This document shows, in pieces, positions 24,345 to 36,545 of a DNA stretch of 64,000 nt (its first letter is position 1; each line of letters opens with the position of its first letter). The notes below the pieces were generated by a model, which ran no database searches, was not told where the DNA came from, and worked only from the letters and a program-made list of their open reading frames with translations. Source of the stretch: Fomitopsis serialis. Lineage: Eukaryota; Basidiomycota; Agaricomycetes; Polyporales; Fomitopsidaceae. The position numbers were made by a program, and so were the translations under genes. The stretch spans positions 248,001 through 312,000 of the forward strand of contig NW_025954974.1 in assembly GCF_022376445.1 (NCBI RefSeq), in the 5' to 3' direction.

Positions 24345-26217
24345 TCAGAACGAAAGCTGCATGTCAGAGATGTCCCGGAGTTTGACAAGGAAAGCCCACT
24401 TTTCAATCTCCCTCGTCCAGCTGGACAGAGGCCATTGTGGCCAGAAGGAGTGCGGATCGACTGTGCAAGTGGGCGGCAAGTCCATGCGTGGCACTTGAGT
24501 GTATGAAACATACTCTACGGAGTCGAAATAGGCGTCGAACTCCGTCATAAAGACACGATCATTTTTGAAGCCCGGGAGGTAACCAATCGTCACGTTACGC
24601 ACGTGGAGATCTTGGTCTGCAGCAAGTGATTCGAGGACTAAGGCTGGCGCAGATGAAGACCCGTAGAATAGGATATGCATCGAAGACAGCCGCTTGCAAG
24701 CATCGGGAGTCGGGGATAATGCCAGTGCCGCAGTGAAGAGGGAAAACGTTGGAGAGAGCATCGTTAGGCTCTCAACGTTGGCCAAGCGCCGCAAAAAATT
24801 CAACATATCCTCCGGGAAGAATCCTAAGTCGTCGTCGTCGTCCTTGTCGGGCTCGATGATCCAAGCGTCGCGAATCGAAGAGGTGTCGGCCTCCTGCGGA
24901 AACCCGAAGGCGTAATAATCCACTTCACCCAATCTGACACTGTTTTCGGAGACGTCGATTGACATGTTTTCGCAGAGAATGGCTGAGCTTGTACCCGCGA
25001 GGATACAGTGAGCTTTTCCCGCCCGCGCGAGATTGTGCTGGAGGTAGAACTTGTACGGTGCGTCATTGATCATGCCCTTCGATATGCGAATGTCGTCCAA
25101 TATATGAGGATCTCGCGCAGCATGCGGGTCGCCATACATCGAGACAGACGTCTGCGACCCGAGCTGTACAATCTTGAGAACATTACGGATGGCTGTACTA
25201 GATGTCAACGTCAACGTGAGGCGTTCCAATTTTACTAGCCTGGCACGCGGGATATTGATGTCTGTGTCGTCGGCGACAACGTCCATTTGATGCAAGACCA
25301 AGTCAACAAGGTTGGGGGTGGCGCAGAGGAGCTGAGCGAGCGACCTCAATGGTTGCGACCATTTGCAGTTGCGGAGGTATAACTGGGCAAGGGAGCCAAA
25401 CGCGTTTATCGGTCGCCATGTGATGTTCATTAAGAAGAGTCGGAAGAGACGTGGAGCATCTCCTCTGAACAGCAACAGCTCTGCGCTCCCAAGTTGCCGC
25501 CTGCGTGACTGCTCGACACTTGCAATTTGCAACATGGGCGCGGGGAAATCGACTAGGTCGACCACTTGACTTGCCCGCAGAGCCTGAGCACTGAGCTCCT
25601 TGACACGCCCGCAATCCGAGATGAGTTTGGACTTGAGCCACGGGGAGACATCGTAGGAGACGTTGACCGTCAGCTGTGCTCCGGCAGATCTCTCGAACAA
25701 TAGATCCCGTAGTTCGATTGGGGCCGTCGGATCGAGGATCCTCCACAAGGACGGTGTCCGTAAAGCGAGACCTCGCCAGTATCGACAGACCTGTGTTGTG
25801 GCAGGTATCACGGAACTATAGTTCGAGGGGTCCAAGGACAAGTACTCAGAAGTCCAGGCTGGCTCAAAGGCCATCCTGAGCCACCGATGCACGACCACAT
25901 GGTCGAATATCAACTTGAGAATCTCCGGTGGCAAGCAATTGACCGCCGCCCTAGAATTGACCAGAGACCTTAACTGCCGACTGCAAGATGCGAGAGCCGC
26001 ATCAACATTTGCCACCTTGGTTCTGCACCGTGAGTGTCCTAATCTGGCACAGGGTCCGAGTCTGAATCAGCATACCTGAGTGTCACTGAGTAATAATGCC
26101 GTTAGAACGAGTACCACTTCCGAGTCCAGATGAGAGACTACGACTTCACCTCAAAAGAAAGCACTCCCGTTCAAACCTAAGTGGTAGGGGTTCAACCAGT
26201 TCCACCAGCGACGCCAT
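24345..26217 (-). CDS. F-box protein G
   Basis: Minus strand, three exons: 26150-26217 (MASLVELVEPLPLRFERE..), the micro-exon 26076-26085 (TGACACTCAG) and 24345-26015; 582 aa. The last exon starts with GTG in frame (VANVDAALASCSRQLRSLV). The F-box is NCLPPEILKLIFDHVVVH, then QVCRYWRGLALRTPSLWRIL. Repeats include LAQLYLRNCKWSQP and ATPNLVDLVLHQMD. The ending is MDLPPTCTVDPHSFWPQWP plus a 30-residue tail not present in F. It is a diverged paralogue of F. Putative SCF adaptor, target unknown. The 5' exon and micro-exon were found by analogy with F and H, and all phases agree. Confidence 0.8.
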
Positions 26218-26683
26218 CTGTTCTGCTTGTATGGAAAAATTGGGGAACGAGAAATGTGATGCAGAGCAGCGAAAGCCGTCTACAAATCGGACAGCTTGAG
26301 CTTGAGGACGGAGCGGCAGGGACAGACGAGCACCCTGTGCGCGGCTGTGCGATGTCCTAATATGGCAAGTCCCCACAAGGCCTGTACGCCCCGACTCAGA
26401 CTAGACTTTATACTGACCTCTGATGAGGCGTCAACCAACCATGCTCTGAAGCTTCGAACGGCACACGGACTCTCATTCTACTATCTGAAAACCCTGCATT
26501 CCATCCGACGACTGCGACTTGAACTCTCATGGAAAGAACCACACCCAGGCGTACTCAGTCATCTGGTCACGGTGGTACTGGTGTTCGTGCCAGATGACTC
26601 CGATCTACTAAGCAGCCCACGAGGAGTGTATATATCGCGCGCACGATAGCGCTACTTCTCCGGCCCCCTTTTTGACTGTGATC
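26218..26683. promoter_or_regulatory. divergent spacer between F-box G and PNPOx-like gene
   Basis: A TATA-like run (gtgtatatatcg, about 26626-26637) lies about 50 bp before the ATG of the PNPOx-like gene. The rest shows open frames without similarity. Confidence 0.35.
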
Positions 26684-27708
26684 ATGGGTAAATTCTACGA
26701 CTCGATCCCCCCTAACCTCATGAAATGGATCGAGGCTCAGCAGATGTTCTGGGTCGCCTCCGCGCCCCTCGGCGGAGAGGGGCATGTCAACCTCTCACCT
26801 AAAGGGCTCAAGGGGACATTGCATATTGCGAACGAGAGCCAGGTTTGGTATGAGGATATGACTGGAAGCGGTGCGTCCAATTGTGTCTACATCAGCTACG
26901 AAATCTGACATGCAATTGCTTAGGCAGCGAGACTATGGCACATCTTCGTGAGCCGGGTAATGGCCGGATGACGATCATGTTCTGCGCCTTCGAAGGTACT
27001 CCTAGAATCATGCGGTTATTCGGACACGGTACGTCGTGACTAGCGTTGTCGTTCCCGAGGCACTGACACTCCCAAAGGTCGCGTCCTCGAGTTCGGCACG
27101 CCCGAGTACGAAGAACTACTCCCGCCAGATGTCCGTCATCCCGGCTCGCGCTGCGTGGTTGTAGTCGATATCCACAAAGTCGGCACTGTGCGTGTGTCCA
27201 CCTCGAGCTCTGCGTCCACTACTAACTCATCGTCCGTCAGTCTTGTGGTTTCGGCGTTCCTCAATATGCCTTCCTCGCCCATCGACCGACCTTGTACAAT
27301 TGGTTGGCACAGCTAGAAACCACCGAGCAAGAACACGATGCCGCCGATGGCGCAGCCGATCCCTCATCCGAGCCGCGAGTCGCCGAGAAGGGGCTGAAGG
27401 CATACTGGAGAAAGGAGAACTTGAAGAGCATGGACGGCCTGCCAGCCTTGCAGGCCGCGCACATCAGCCGAACAACACCGACACACGCGCCCCCTCGCGG
27501 AGAATGGGGTAAGGAAGGCAATGCATTGCACCATGCAGTAAGGAAGGATGCTGGAAACGGGGCAGCCCGGCCTTCTCTGGCGCTGCAGAAGCCGAAGGCC
27601 GTCTTCGGTGGTATGGATGCCGCTGAGGTGACCAGGCTTGTGATCGCCTTCTCGCTGGGAGTGGCTATTACCGCCGTTTACATTCAGATGGTTGGCGGTC
27701 CGTGCTGA
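26684..27708 (+). CDS. pyridoxamine-5'-phosphate-oxidase-like flavoprotein, tail-anchored
   Basis: Four exons: 26684-26870, 26924-27028, 27078-27187 and 27241-27708; 289 aa. The N-terminal half is a PNPOx-like split-barrel domain. It starts MGKFYDSIPPNLMKWIEAQQ, then MFWVASAPLGGEGHVNLSPK, SETMAHLREPGNGRMTIMFC and RVLEFGTPEYEELLPP, and ends with VVVVDIHKVGTSCGFGVPQY. Proteins of this family bind FMN or related cofactors. The real substrate of this fungal subgroup is not known and need not be a B6 vitamer. The C-terminal third is hydrophilic (EKGLKAYWRKENLKSMDGL) and ends in one transmembrane helix (LVIAFSLGVAITAVYIQMV), suggesting membrane anchoring. Two dead pieces of a second copy lie at 4125-4390 and 9095-9440. 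All phases sum to an intact frame. Confidence 0.85.
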
Positions 27709-28558
27709 TTGCATGATGATGTAGTTTGGAAATTCTGGTTGGGTTGACATTCGTCGCTGTTGTTTGTACTTTAGTCCCTCTGTTGTATCTGTTGTATGAA
27801 CACATGTCGCATCTGTAACTGCGGCAGCTGTGCCGTATGTACCACTGTGAGAAACACCGTCGGTAAGTCTGCACTCGTGGGTTCTCATTGGACTAGCTGA
27901 CGTTCCACCTGCATTGACCTTTTCGCAGTGACCATAAAGGACTCGACAAAAGCTGCGAGCTTGCATCTTTGACCAAGATCACTGCATAGCAGCATTACGC
28001 AAGAGTCTGTCTTGATGGGCTTTAGGCCTTAACAACGAGGTGAGTTGGTCATGAGTTATTCAACGCAGCCCTTTAAGTTGCTTGATGTTTGAATTGATAT
28101 ACGTCGATGACATACTCTTATGGCTAGTCTGGTTCACATCAATTCCGAGAACCCGTGCCGTCGCACTCCGCTCTGCATTTATCAAGTCAACGTCTTCAAC
28201 GATGCCGCGATTCGTACGCAGTCGACGCTTCGACTGCCATCAAATTGTGGCTTTTGTGCCGCCTTCCGCGGTGACCCAGGGCCGCAGATAGCACAGCCCC
28301 TACCGTAGTAGTCACATGAGCGCGATCGTGCCGTTGTTGCTCGGTGCGTCACCGTGCCGAGTGCATACATGCTTACGTGTTCTGATGTGTCTGTGGTGTC
28401 TCTCAAGGCTATACGTAATAGGCAACTCCGAGGTTGCCTAGTGCAATGTATTATGTCCGTCGATCGCAGTTGATCGCCTTCGAAATGCGTCGTGATATAT
28501 AAGCCACGGGAGACTCCCTGTGATCCCCCAGTGCTTGCCCCGCACGCCCACATTCGTT
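27709..28558. other. intergenic
   Basis: No gene is supported. A TATA-like element (gatatataagcc, about 28493-28504) lies 55 bp before the lysophospholipase ATG. A short frame near 28085 reads IYVDDILL, which resembles a reverse-transcriptase motif but has no support on either side. Confidence 0.4.
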
Positions 28559-30671
28559 ATGTTGCCGCTCCTTTTTCTGGGATACTCGTTGTTCTCACCA
28601 GCTCTTCTTGCCAGGGGCCAACTCGCCGCGGCGGAAGCGTACACTCCCACTCGCGTAGCATGCCCGCCGGACACCTCCCTCGTCCGCCTCGCCGGCACGG
28701 GCACCAACCAGTCCCTCAGTCCCTCCGAGTCGACCTACGTATCATCCCGACAGTCTCTCGTGCTCCCTTCCGCGTGGCAGAGCTACCTCGCCAACGTCCA
28801 GCAACAAATCGAGGCCCAAAACGTTTCCGCCCTGCCGTCCTATGTAGCTGACATTCTCAGCGGCGCGAACGGCTCGAGCGCATACCCGACGTTCGGTATC
28901 GCCACCAGTGGCGGCGGCTACCGGGCTGCCATCGTCGGCGCCGGTGCGCTCAACGCCCTTGACGGCCGGAACTCTTCAGCCGCGGAGGCGGGGACCGGCG
29001 GGCTGCTCCAGGCCGCTACTTACATCACTGGCCTGTCCGGCGGTAACTGGCTGGTCACGTCCCTCGCTCAGGCGGACTTCCCGACTCTGCCGGAGCTTGT
29101 ATTCCAGCCCAACGATTCGTCGGGGTGGGGAGGCTGGAACGCGCAGTATTCTCTCGCATCGCCGACCTCGGATACGGTGCAGGACCTCGCGTATGACGTG
29201 GACCTCGTCACGGAGATCCAGGGCAAGTTCCTCGCTGGGTACCCTGTGAGTATCGTCGACTTGTGGGCGCGCATTCTGGCGAGGCATTTCGCGAATGGGA
29301 CGAATGCGAATAACTACTTTGACTCGTCTGTGCCACACGGGGCAGGTATCACGTTTTCGTCTTTGACTAATCTGTGCGTGAGCAATCGTCGCTCTTGCCG
29401 AGGTATCTGCTGATGCGTATGTAGCTCTACGTTCGCGTCGTACTCACAGCCATTCCCCATCGTTGTGGTAGATTCGCGCTCCTGGAACGCGAATTTCTCG
29501 AACATTTACCCTGGCTCGAATGACAACGTCCCTCTGACCAACCCTATATACGAGTTCAGCGCCTGTGCGTCCATCTCTTCTCAGAGCCGCTCTCACTGTC
29601 TGATGACTTGCGCGCAGATGAAATGGGCTCCTTTGATCCCAGCTTGGCTGCGTTTACGCCTATGGAATACCTCGGCACCGAGCCTGGAAGCGACACCTGC
29701 ACGGTCGGCTTCGACCAACTATCCTTCATCGCTGCGACGTCATCCAACGTCTTCAGTAGCCTCAACTATTCAGTACGCTTGACTAACTCTGCGCGATAAT
29801 ATCCGCGCTGACATGTCTGTTCCACTCGTCGCAGTCTTTCCTCAATGGCACTAACCTACTCACGCCGCTCCTTGAGTTGTTCACCCAGCTGAGCAACGAC
29901 ACTGCATCGCTGGATTGGCTCGTCACTTCTCGAGTCCCCAACCCATTCTATGGACTCAACGAGGGCGCGTACCTTGATTGGAATGCAACCGAGCTTGCGT
30001 TGGTAGACGGAGGCGACGACGGCGAGGGTATTCCGTTCATTCCCCTGCTGGCGAAGGCTAGGGGAGTAGACGTCATATGGGCTACCGATGGTGTAGGACA
30101 TCAGTCGTGTGTTGCGGTGCCATCTTATATTGACTGCCCGTTTGTAGAGCGGAAACATCACTAACTGGGCTGATGGATCCGTCGTGAGCGTATGTCGCTT
30201 CCTCAGGCAAGTATATCTCCGAAGGCTCACTTACCGCGTATATAGGCTACACAAGCTCGCACGGCTCTCATGCCTTCCACCTATGACTTCCCGCCCGTGC
30301 CTACCGACGCCGCAACGTGGCACGACGAGGAGCTGACGACCCATCCTACCTTCTTCGGGTGCAATTCCTCCTCTCCCGTCCCTCTCCTCATCTACCTCGC
30401 CAATGGATCCCCGCCTCTCGGCCAAGCAGCGCTCACCAATATCACCACTCTCCAGCTGGCGTTCGAGGGGGACGACATCGACGCTGCAATGTCGCAGATG
30501 TTCGACATGACTACGCAGGGGTTGGCGACGGAGGTGGATGGCGTGTGGACGAAGGACCCGGAGTGGCCTGCATGCTTGGCGTGCGCGGTTGTCGATAGGA
30601 GCAGGGCGAAGGCTGGGGTTGAGCGGAGCGGGGTGTGTGAGACGTGCATGCAGAGATACTGCTGGAGCTAG
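28559..30671 (+). CDS. PLB: secreted lysophospholipase / phospholipase B
   Basis: Six exons: 28559-29373, 29425-29564, 29618-29772, 29835-30092, 30148-30183 and 30246-30671; 609 aa, the usual length. A hydrophobic signal peptide (LPLLFLGYSLFSPALLA) starts at residue 2. The catalytic cPLA2-type domain shows FGIATSGGGYRAAIVGAG, the nucleophile in TGLSGGNW (about Ser160), FSAYEMGSFDPSL across the exon 2-3 junction, and the acid residue in LVDGGDDGEGIP (about Asp428). Many N-glycosylation sequons are present. The Cys-rich end (CLACAVVDRSR then CETCMQRYCWS) is typical of fungal enzymes. It hydrolyses acyl esters of lysophospholipids and phospholipids at or outside the cell surface. There is no hydrophobic GPI-type tail, so it is probably secreted. 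The start is the ATG directly before the signal peptide. Confidence 0.9.
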
Positions 30672-31565
30672 GGCTCAATCTGTTTCGTCGGACACTTGCG
30701 TGGGACACTGAGGGAGCCTATATTATATTATATATGTTACCGTTACAGGAATGGACTACTGACCGCGCGACCGTTTCCGAGTCTACATACTGATTCACAG
30801 CTGTTGCGGCAACCTATGTAATGGGTGCTCCGCCCTTGCATAACAAAGCGCGGATTCTCTCTGATCATTCTCGCAGGAGAATTGCCTTGTGTAGTCATCC
30901 TTATCCGGGACCGTACAGTATGCTCTGCTCACCGCTGTTCTCGAGACGGAAACCTAAACTTAATTATGGTCTTGTATGTCCTGTTCAAGGGTCCCGATGG
31001 AGTATAGATCGAGTGCCGAGTTTTTTTTTCACGAATTGGAGCAGACATGTGGTCGTTGCACGAATAATGAGCATCACATCAAGTACCTGGGACTCGGATT
31101 GGTGTAACTTATACATGTAGGACATAGATCTCCAACTCAAGGAACTTGCGCTTGACAAAAGTTGAGTCTTGGTCCGTATCTCGAGCCTTGTTAAGTGTAA
31201 GACTCAAGTGTACAACGCGAGCATACTGAGGATGTAAATGATGCGGAAGATGCAACCCGCGCTACTACTAGCCAGGGAGGAACTCCCGGCCAGCGCTCGC
31301 CGAGGCTATTAGTCTCCCCAGGCAGACGTAGACAATTCCTTCAACCTTCGTGCCTCAAGATATAGCCGAGGCCCGACTCGCCGACTCGCGACTTGCTTTG
31401 CCTCACACTCACGTGCCGGGCCCGCCACTCGCGCGCCCGACCCGCGCTTGTATGTAGACCGCGCGCCTGTTCACAACGTTCACCTTCAAGTTTACGGCCG
31501 CCCCAGAATCAGTGCAACGCACGCGCCCGGCTCAGCACTGGTACTTGCCAAAGGAATAGGCCAAC
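30672..31565. other. intergenic
   Basis: 3' flank of the lysophospholipase with an AT run (tatattatattatatatg, 30720-30740) and a poly-T of nine near 31020. No gene is recognised. Confidence 0.45.
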
Positions 31566-33614
31566 ATGGATAAGCATGATGTCAGTGTTACGACCATTCG
31601 AGCATAGTAGTACTTACCATTCCCCAGGTGACAGATGGCGCAACCCCCGACTCTGCTGCTCGTCCTGACCTCGACGAGCTGCAAGTCGCGCTGAAGAATT
31701 TTAGTGACGACGTCCAACGAGTCACGGCAACAGCGACGCATATCATGAACAGCTATTCAATGAAGTAGGTGAACCTCCGTGTGTCCTGCAATACGTATCG
31801 GATGCTTAGCGTGCAATGACAATCTTCAGAATGGGCGAGGTAGGTCATTGTACGAAATCGAGGACCAATATGTTGTTGAGCGAACCTCGGTCGTGCAGCT
31901 GAAGCACGTCAAGGACGTCTTTCAAGGATCGGGCTTGAACGTCGGAACAGCTGTGCCTGTGCTCAAGGCATTGCACAACCACTTCTGCCCTGCGAATACT
32001 TTGCCGCCTCACATCTGGTACCTGATCTTTCGTTTCGTAACCACGAACGTTGTGGCCCACCGCTCCATTATTGATCGGCCCGATTGTATCCAAGCTGTCG
32101 GGCTGCGCATGGTCTCTGGTCGCCTTAACACGATCGTCCAAGTCTGCCGTTACTGGCACTACGTCTGCGTCACCGCGCCCTCGCTCTGGAGTGGCGTCAG
32201 CTGGCCGGTTTCTCAATTTCAGGATGCCGTTATCGAACGTCATCCCAATATGCCGTTGGACCTGTTCTTCAAGGATAGTGTAATACCCGACGTGTTTTTC
32301 GAGCTACCGAAAACACAATGCAGGACGCTGAAGTGGACCCTTTGCACTTACGAAAACATACGTGACGACATGGAGCTCCTCTCGACTGAGGTCCTCGAGG
32401 ACTTGGTACTGATGCACGATCGTGACTACTTTTCTGACGACGAAGACGACGACGACGGGCCGACAACATCTCCCAAACTTACCTTGTTCGGCGACTCCAC
32501 GCCCCGTCTACAGAGCGTCTCGTTATATGGCCTCCACTGGGCGCCGAATAACCGCTTCAGCACCGTCACGCAACTGCTGATAGGCTACTGCTTCTGGTCC
32601 CATCCCGTTACGACAATCCTGAATCTCCTCGGTGGCACCCCCCAGCTGGTGGATCTCGTCCTATCGGGGATGCTGCAGAAGCAGCGAGGAGAGGCTGAAT
32701 CTGTGGGCAGAGCGGGGCGGGTATGCCTGAAGGACCTTCGCCGGTTCGCCCTCCACAACGTTGGCGTTGCGGGTGATGGTGTTGCGCTGCTGCTGTCCAA
32801 GTTGGATCTGTCGCCACAAACGATCATCGTCGCGAACGGCGCCCGGTGCAACTCTTCGGCAGACGGACCCTGGATATCGGCGGCGCTATCTCGACTAAAC
32901 CTGGGTTTTGTGAAGCCTACAAGAATGCACCTCGTGTCTTGCGCCATGTCACGAAAGTTCCGGCAGCCCGGTAAACTCCTACTGTCCGTCGTCGCCGCCA
33001 GTCGACATGGCGGGCTCTTCTCACCGGGAAGACTCGTCTCGCTTGTCGACCAGGGCTACCGCTTCTCCGATGTCTTCCCCTTGTCTCAAGTGCAAGATCT
33101 GTGCTACCTCGAATCTTTCTATATGAACGTCGAAGATCCGTGGTCGTCGCGGATGTGGTCCTCCATCCTATCTGAGCTGCCAGCGCTGGAACAGCTCACG
33201 GTATTGGGCCGCAACCTACCGCACATCGCTCAAGGGCTCGAGGACAGCCACAAAAGCGGCGAGGGGTCAGAGCACGATCAGCAGCCCATATGTCCACGGT
33301 TAACCCGGATCGTCGTATTCTTGTCGTCCCAGGATCCGCACGTCGGCGAGGTCATGGCAAGGCTTGCCGCAATACGGGACCGTTTGCCCTTCTCCAAGGT
33401 CACCGTTGGGTACCTTCCGGGCTACTATCACGATAGGTGGACATTCAATTGGGGTTATCATCCCTGCCCCTTCGAGGCAGAATACGTTGACTACAAAGAT
33501 GTGCCGCCGATGGAGACCCCATGGCCGGACCACCCTGAACTCCCCGAACTTCCTACTGTATATTGGCCTACGATTGCGCAGTGGACCGACTATTACTGTA
33601 GACTCCCTCGCTAG
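31566..33614 (+). CDS. F-box protein D1
   Basis: Five exons: 31566-31580 (MDKHD), 31628-31764, the micro-exon 31830-31839 (AATGGGCGAG), and 31899-33614 as one long exon after a 59-bp intron; about 625 aa. Exon 2 holds the helix RPDLDELQVALKNFSDDV. The F-box is NTLPPHIWYLIFRFV, then QVCRYWHYVCVTAPSLWSGV. An acidic loop (SDDEDDDDG) precedes LRR-like segments (LQSVSLYGLHWAPNNRF, GTPQLVDLVLSGML). The end is PELPELPTVYWP. It is closely related to B and C and neighbours E1 on the same strand. Putative SCF substrate adaptor; target unknown. The first exon is supported by its match in length, phase and sequence (..CATGAT then gt) with gene B. (Counted strictly, the model has four coding segments.). 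Confidence 0.8.
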
Positions 33615-34035
33615 TGAGTTGCCAGTAGGTCTTATGTGTGGAACGAGGACAGTAGAATCGGAGTGCTTTGACTTCAGTTCGGCCTGTCGTACTAATCGCT
33701 GCATGCGGGACCTTTACGTCCCTCGGCATTTGTGGACTAGTGCTTCTCCGTCCTGTGCAATGGTTTACTACAACCCTCAGAGCTGATTGGCATTCGCCGT
33801 GTCTCATTAGACGTAATCACTAGTAGAGGCTATGGTAGGTGTGGAGGCCCGTCTTGAGCTTGAGCGCTTGTTCAAGTAAGATCCTGTGAGAATTCGCCTG
33901 AATTCGCAGGCAGGGTGCGCGTCTAAGCTCTTGTGAGCGACGAGCTCAGAGTCACCGGCACCCATCGCGGCCGTGTCGATTGAGACAAGTACATACTGGA
34001 CTGGACCCCTACAGAAACAGAAACAGAAACAAAGC
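33615..34035. other. intergenic between F-box genes D1 and E1
   Basis: Short spacer with three copies of cagaaa at about 34013-34030 just before the E1 start. Nothing else is seen. Confidence 0.4.
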
Positions 34036-36105
34036 ATGCATAAGGTGAACGAAATACTGTCTCAGTGATGGGACTGACGCGCTAATACTGCACATCGATG
34101 CGCTCGTCTCTGAAACGGCTTGGACCAGAGCAATAATACAAAATCACTGCGCGAGCTGGATGACGCTCTGGATCGTCTCTGCGGCGACCTTCAAAGTCTT
34201 ACGGAGACTGTCGCATGCATCATGAACAATTCTTTCATGAGGTGAGTGAACGACGTTCGCATTCGACACACAGGCTTCCACTGATCAACAACGCCGTCTA
34301 TAGAATGGGCCGGGTAGGCCATGATCCAGTATTCGGGATGAATATTGGTGTTTAGTGAACTATTACCACAGCTCCATAATCTCAAGATGGGCCTGCGGGG
34401 GCCCAAAAGAAAAGTGAACAAGGCTATCGGTATGCTCAAGACCCTTCAAAACTACTTCTGTCCAGCACATGCTATGGTACCCCATATCTGGCAGAGAATA
34501 TTCGAATTCGCTGCCGTGAACGTCGAGGAATGTCGCTTGGATCCACCTCGGTCGATTCATGCATGCCGAAGGCGAACGGACCTCAATCAACTTGCTACAC
34601 TCGCCGCCGTGTGCCATTACTGGCACGCTGTCTGTACGACAACGCCGTCTTTGTGGAGGGATGTCTCCAGCTGCGGGTCTCCGCTGCAGAGCCTCGTCCT
34701 CAAACGCTATCCCGCTGTTCCACTGGAAGTTACACTCCTTGGCTCCGAAATTCCCGATATCATGTGGACGGTACCGGCGCCACATTGCAGGACATTGTCC
34801 TGGTCGGAATGCACCTACGACGTCATTTGTACATGCGGATATATTCTTTCTGAATCAAGTGACACTCTTGAGGACCTAACAATCACGGATGATGGGTATT
34901 ACGAGGATGACGAGGATGACGAGGACGACGCGAACGACGATGACTCCTCTCAACCCGCAGCGGCACCTACAGTCAAAATCTTCAGCGAATCGACCTCTCG
35001 TCTCCGCAGTGTCTCATTATGTGGCCTCACCTGGGTGCCAGAAGACCGCTTCACCACCATCACGACAATGTTCATAGGTCGCTGTGCCTGGTCCAATCCG
35101 GTCTCTACGGTCCTCAATATCCTCCGCGATACTCCCAACCTGGTGGACTTGGTCCTATCGGACACATTGGACCACGACAAGGAGCTGCGAGAGGAGGGTG
35201 CCGATCAAGCGGGGAAGGTCTACCTGCCGAGTCTTCGCCGCCTCTCCTTCCACGATATCAGTGCTGGCAGTGCCAGTGTTGCGCTGTTGCTGTCCAAATT
35301 GATCCTCACACATCAAGCTACCGTTCTGGTGTACGACACTCGCGGCTCCTCTGCACAAGACGTGCAGGACGACTGGCTACCAGACGCCCTATATCGATAT
35401 GGCCTGGATGTCGTAGAGCCTACGAGCCTGCAGCTCCAGTTTTTCCAAACGCCACCAGGGGGCTTGTCCGACGGGAACGTCTCGATGTCCGTCTGGGCCG
35501 TTAGCCAGCGTGGCGGGCTCTTACTGCGCAATAAATGTCTCCGCCCTGTCCCCATGGGCCCGGATTGGCGCTATTGTTTCGCCGATTTCTTCAGGTTACG
35601 CCAGTTGCGAGACCTCCGCTACCTGGAACGTCGCGTCTATCCCAAGGAGAGCCTGTGGCCTGTACGGATGTGGTCCTCATTGTTGCCGGAGATGGAGGAG
35701 CTGAGACAGCTGACGGTCTATGGTCACAGTCTAGGGCACATGGCCCGCGCAATATCCGACGGCGATTGGCTGGAGCGGGTGGAGGCACTGTGTCCACGGC
35801 TGTCGAGGATCACCGTCCTCTTGTCGGGCGCAAGCCCGCCTTTAGATAGCATCATGACCACACTCTCGACAATACGGGCTGATATACCCTTTTCTAGCGT
35901 CACAATCGCGTATCTGCCGGACTATTACAGAGTCAGGTATCAAAGCGCACATGACAGCCGTTTTAAGACGGTGAAGCACTGTGCCTATGATAATGTACCA
36001 ACGTTGAGGGCTCCATGGCGCCGGCGTAACTCCGATCTCCCTGACCTACCTATGGCATACTGGCCCGTCAAGCTGCTACTTATGAATGGGATGTCATTTC
36101 ATTGA
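34036..36105 (+). CDS. F-box protein E1
   Basis: Four coding segments: 34036-34044 (MHK, least certain), 34129-34241, the micro-exon 34304-34313 (AATGGGCCGG) and 34372-36105; about 621 aa. Exon 2 carries the helix RELDDALDRLCGDLQSLTE. The F-box is HAMVPHIWQRIFEFAAVNV, then AVCHYWHAVCTTTPSLWRDV. A strongly acidic loop (YEDDEDDEDDANDDDS) lies before LRSVSLCGLTWVPEDRF and DTPNLVDLVLSDTL. The ending is DLPDLPMAYWP. Tandem paralogue of D1. Putative SCF adaptor, target unknown. Without the tiny first exon no ATG opens the conserved helix, so a spliced start is required, but its exact position is inferred. Confidence 0.75.
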
Positions 36106-36545
36106 AGTACACCACGAATCGTATGAACGGAGTAGACAAATGTTGCCTTCTACTTCGCCACCATTGATACATCTTACTTTACTGATACTCAACTCGCGCT
36201 ATATATACCGGCGGACATGTAACTTTAGACGGAGGAAGGCTGGAACCTCGGCCTCAAGCCTCTGGTCTCCCGACACCGGTGGTGGGGTGCGTCCATACGA
36301 ATGGGTACGAGACCACAAGCCTCAGGCCTCAGTACACGCTCAATGGCATTCATTGTGCCGAGCCAGCACCCGCCTGCTCCGTACTGCCCTACCCTCACAT
36401 AATTCAAGGGCGGCGGTCAGTGTCAAACCCAAATCAAGACATGTGAGCAGTGAGCAGCGTCTTCGATTAGCACCGACCAACATAAGTACGAGCAATATAC
36501 TTCCTACTAATATACTGAGATCCCGTCTACGCTTCCCATCACGGT
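36106..36545. other. intergenic, convergent 3' ends
   Basis: Spacer between F-box gene E1 (+) and the helicase (-). No gene or repeat is recognised. Confidence 0.45.

Noticed and set aside
28085..28130. IYVDDILL, a reverse-transcriptase-like motif
   Set aside because: Only eight residues match; stops lie close upstream and no other retroelement motif, LTR or second fragment is visible.
34013..34030. cagaaa triplet repeat as a functional element
   Set aside because: Only three units; ordinary microsatellite.
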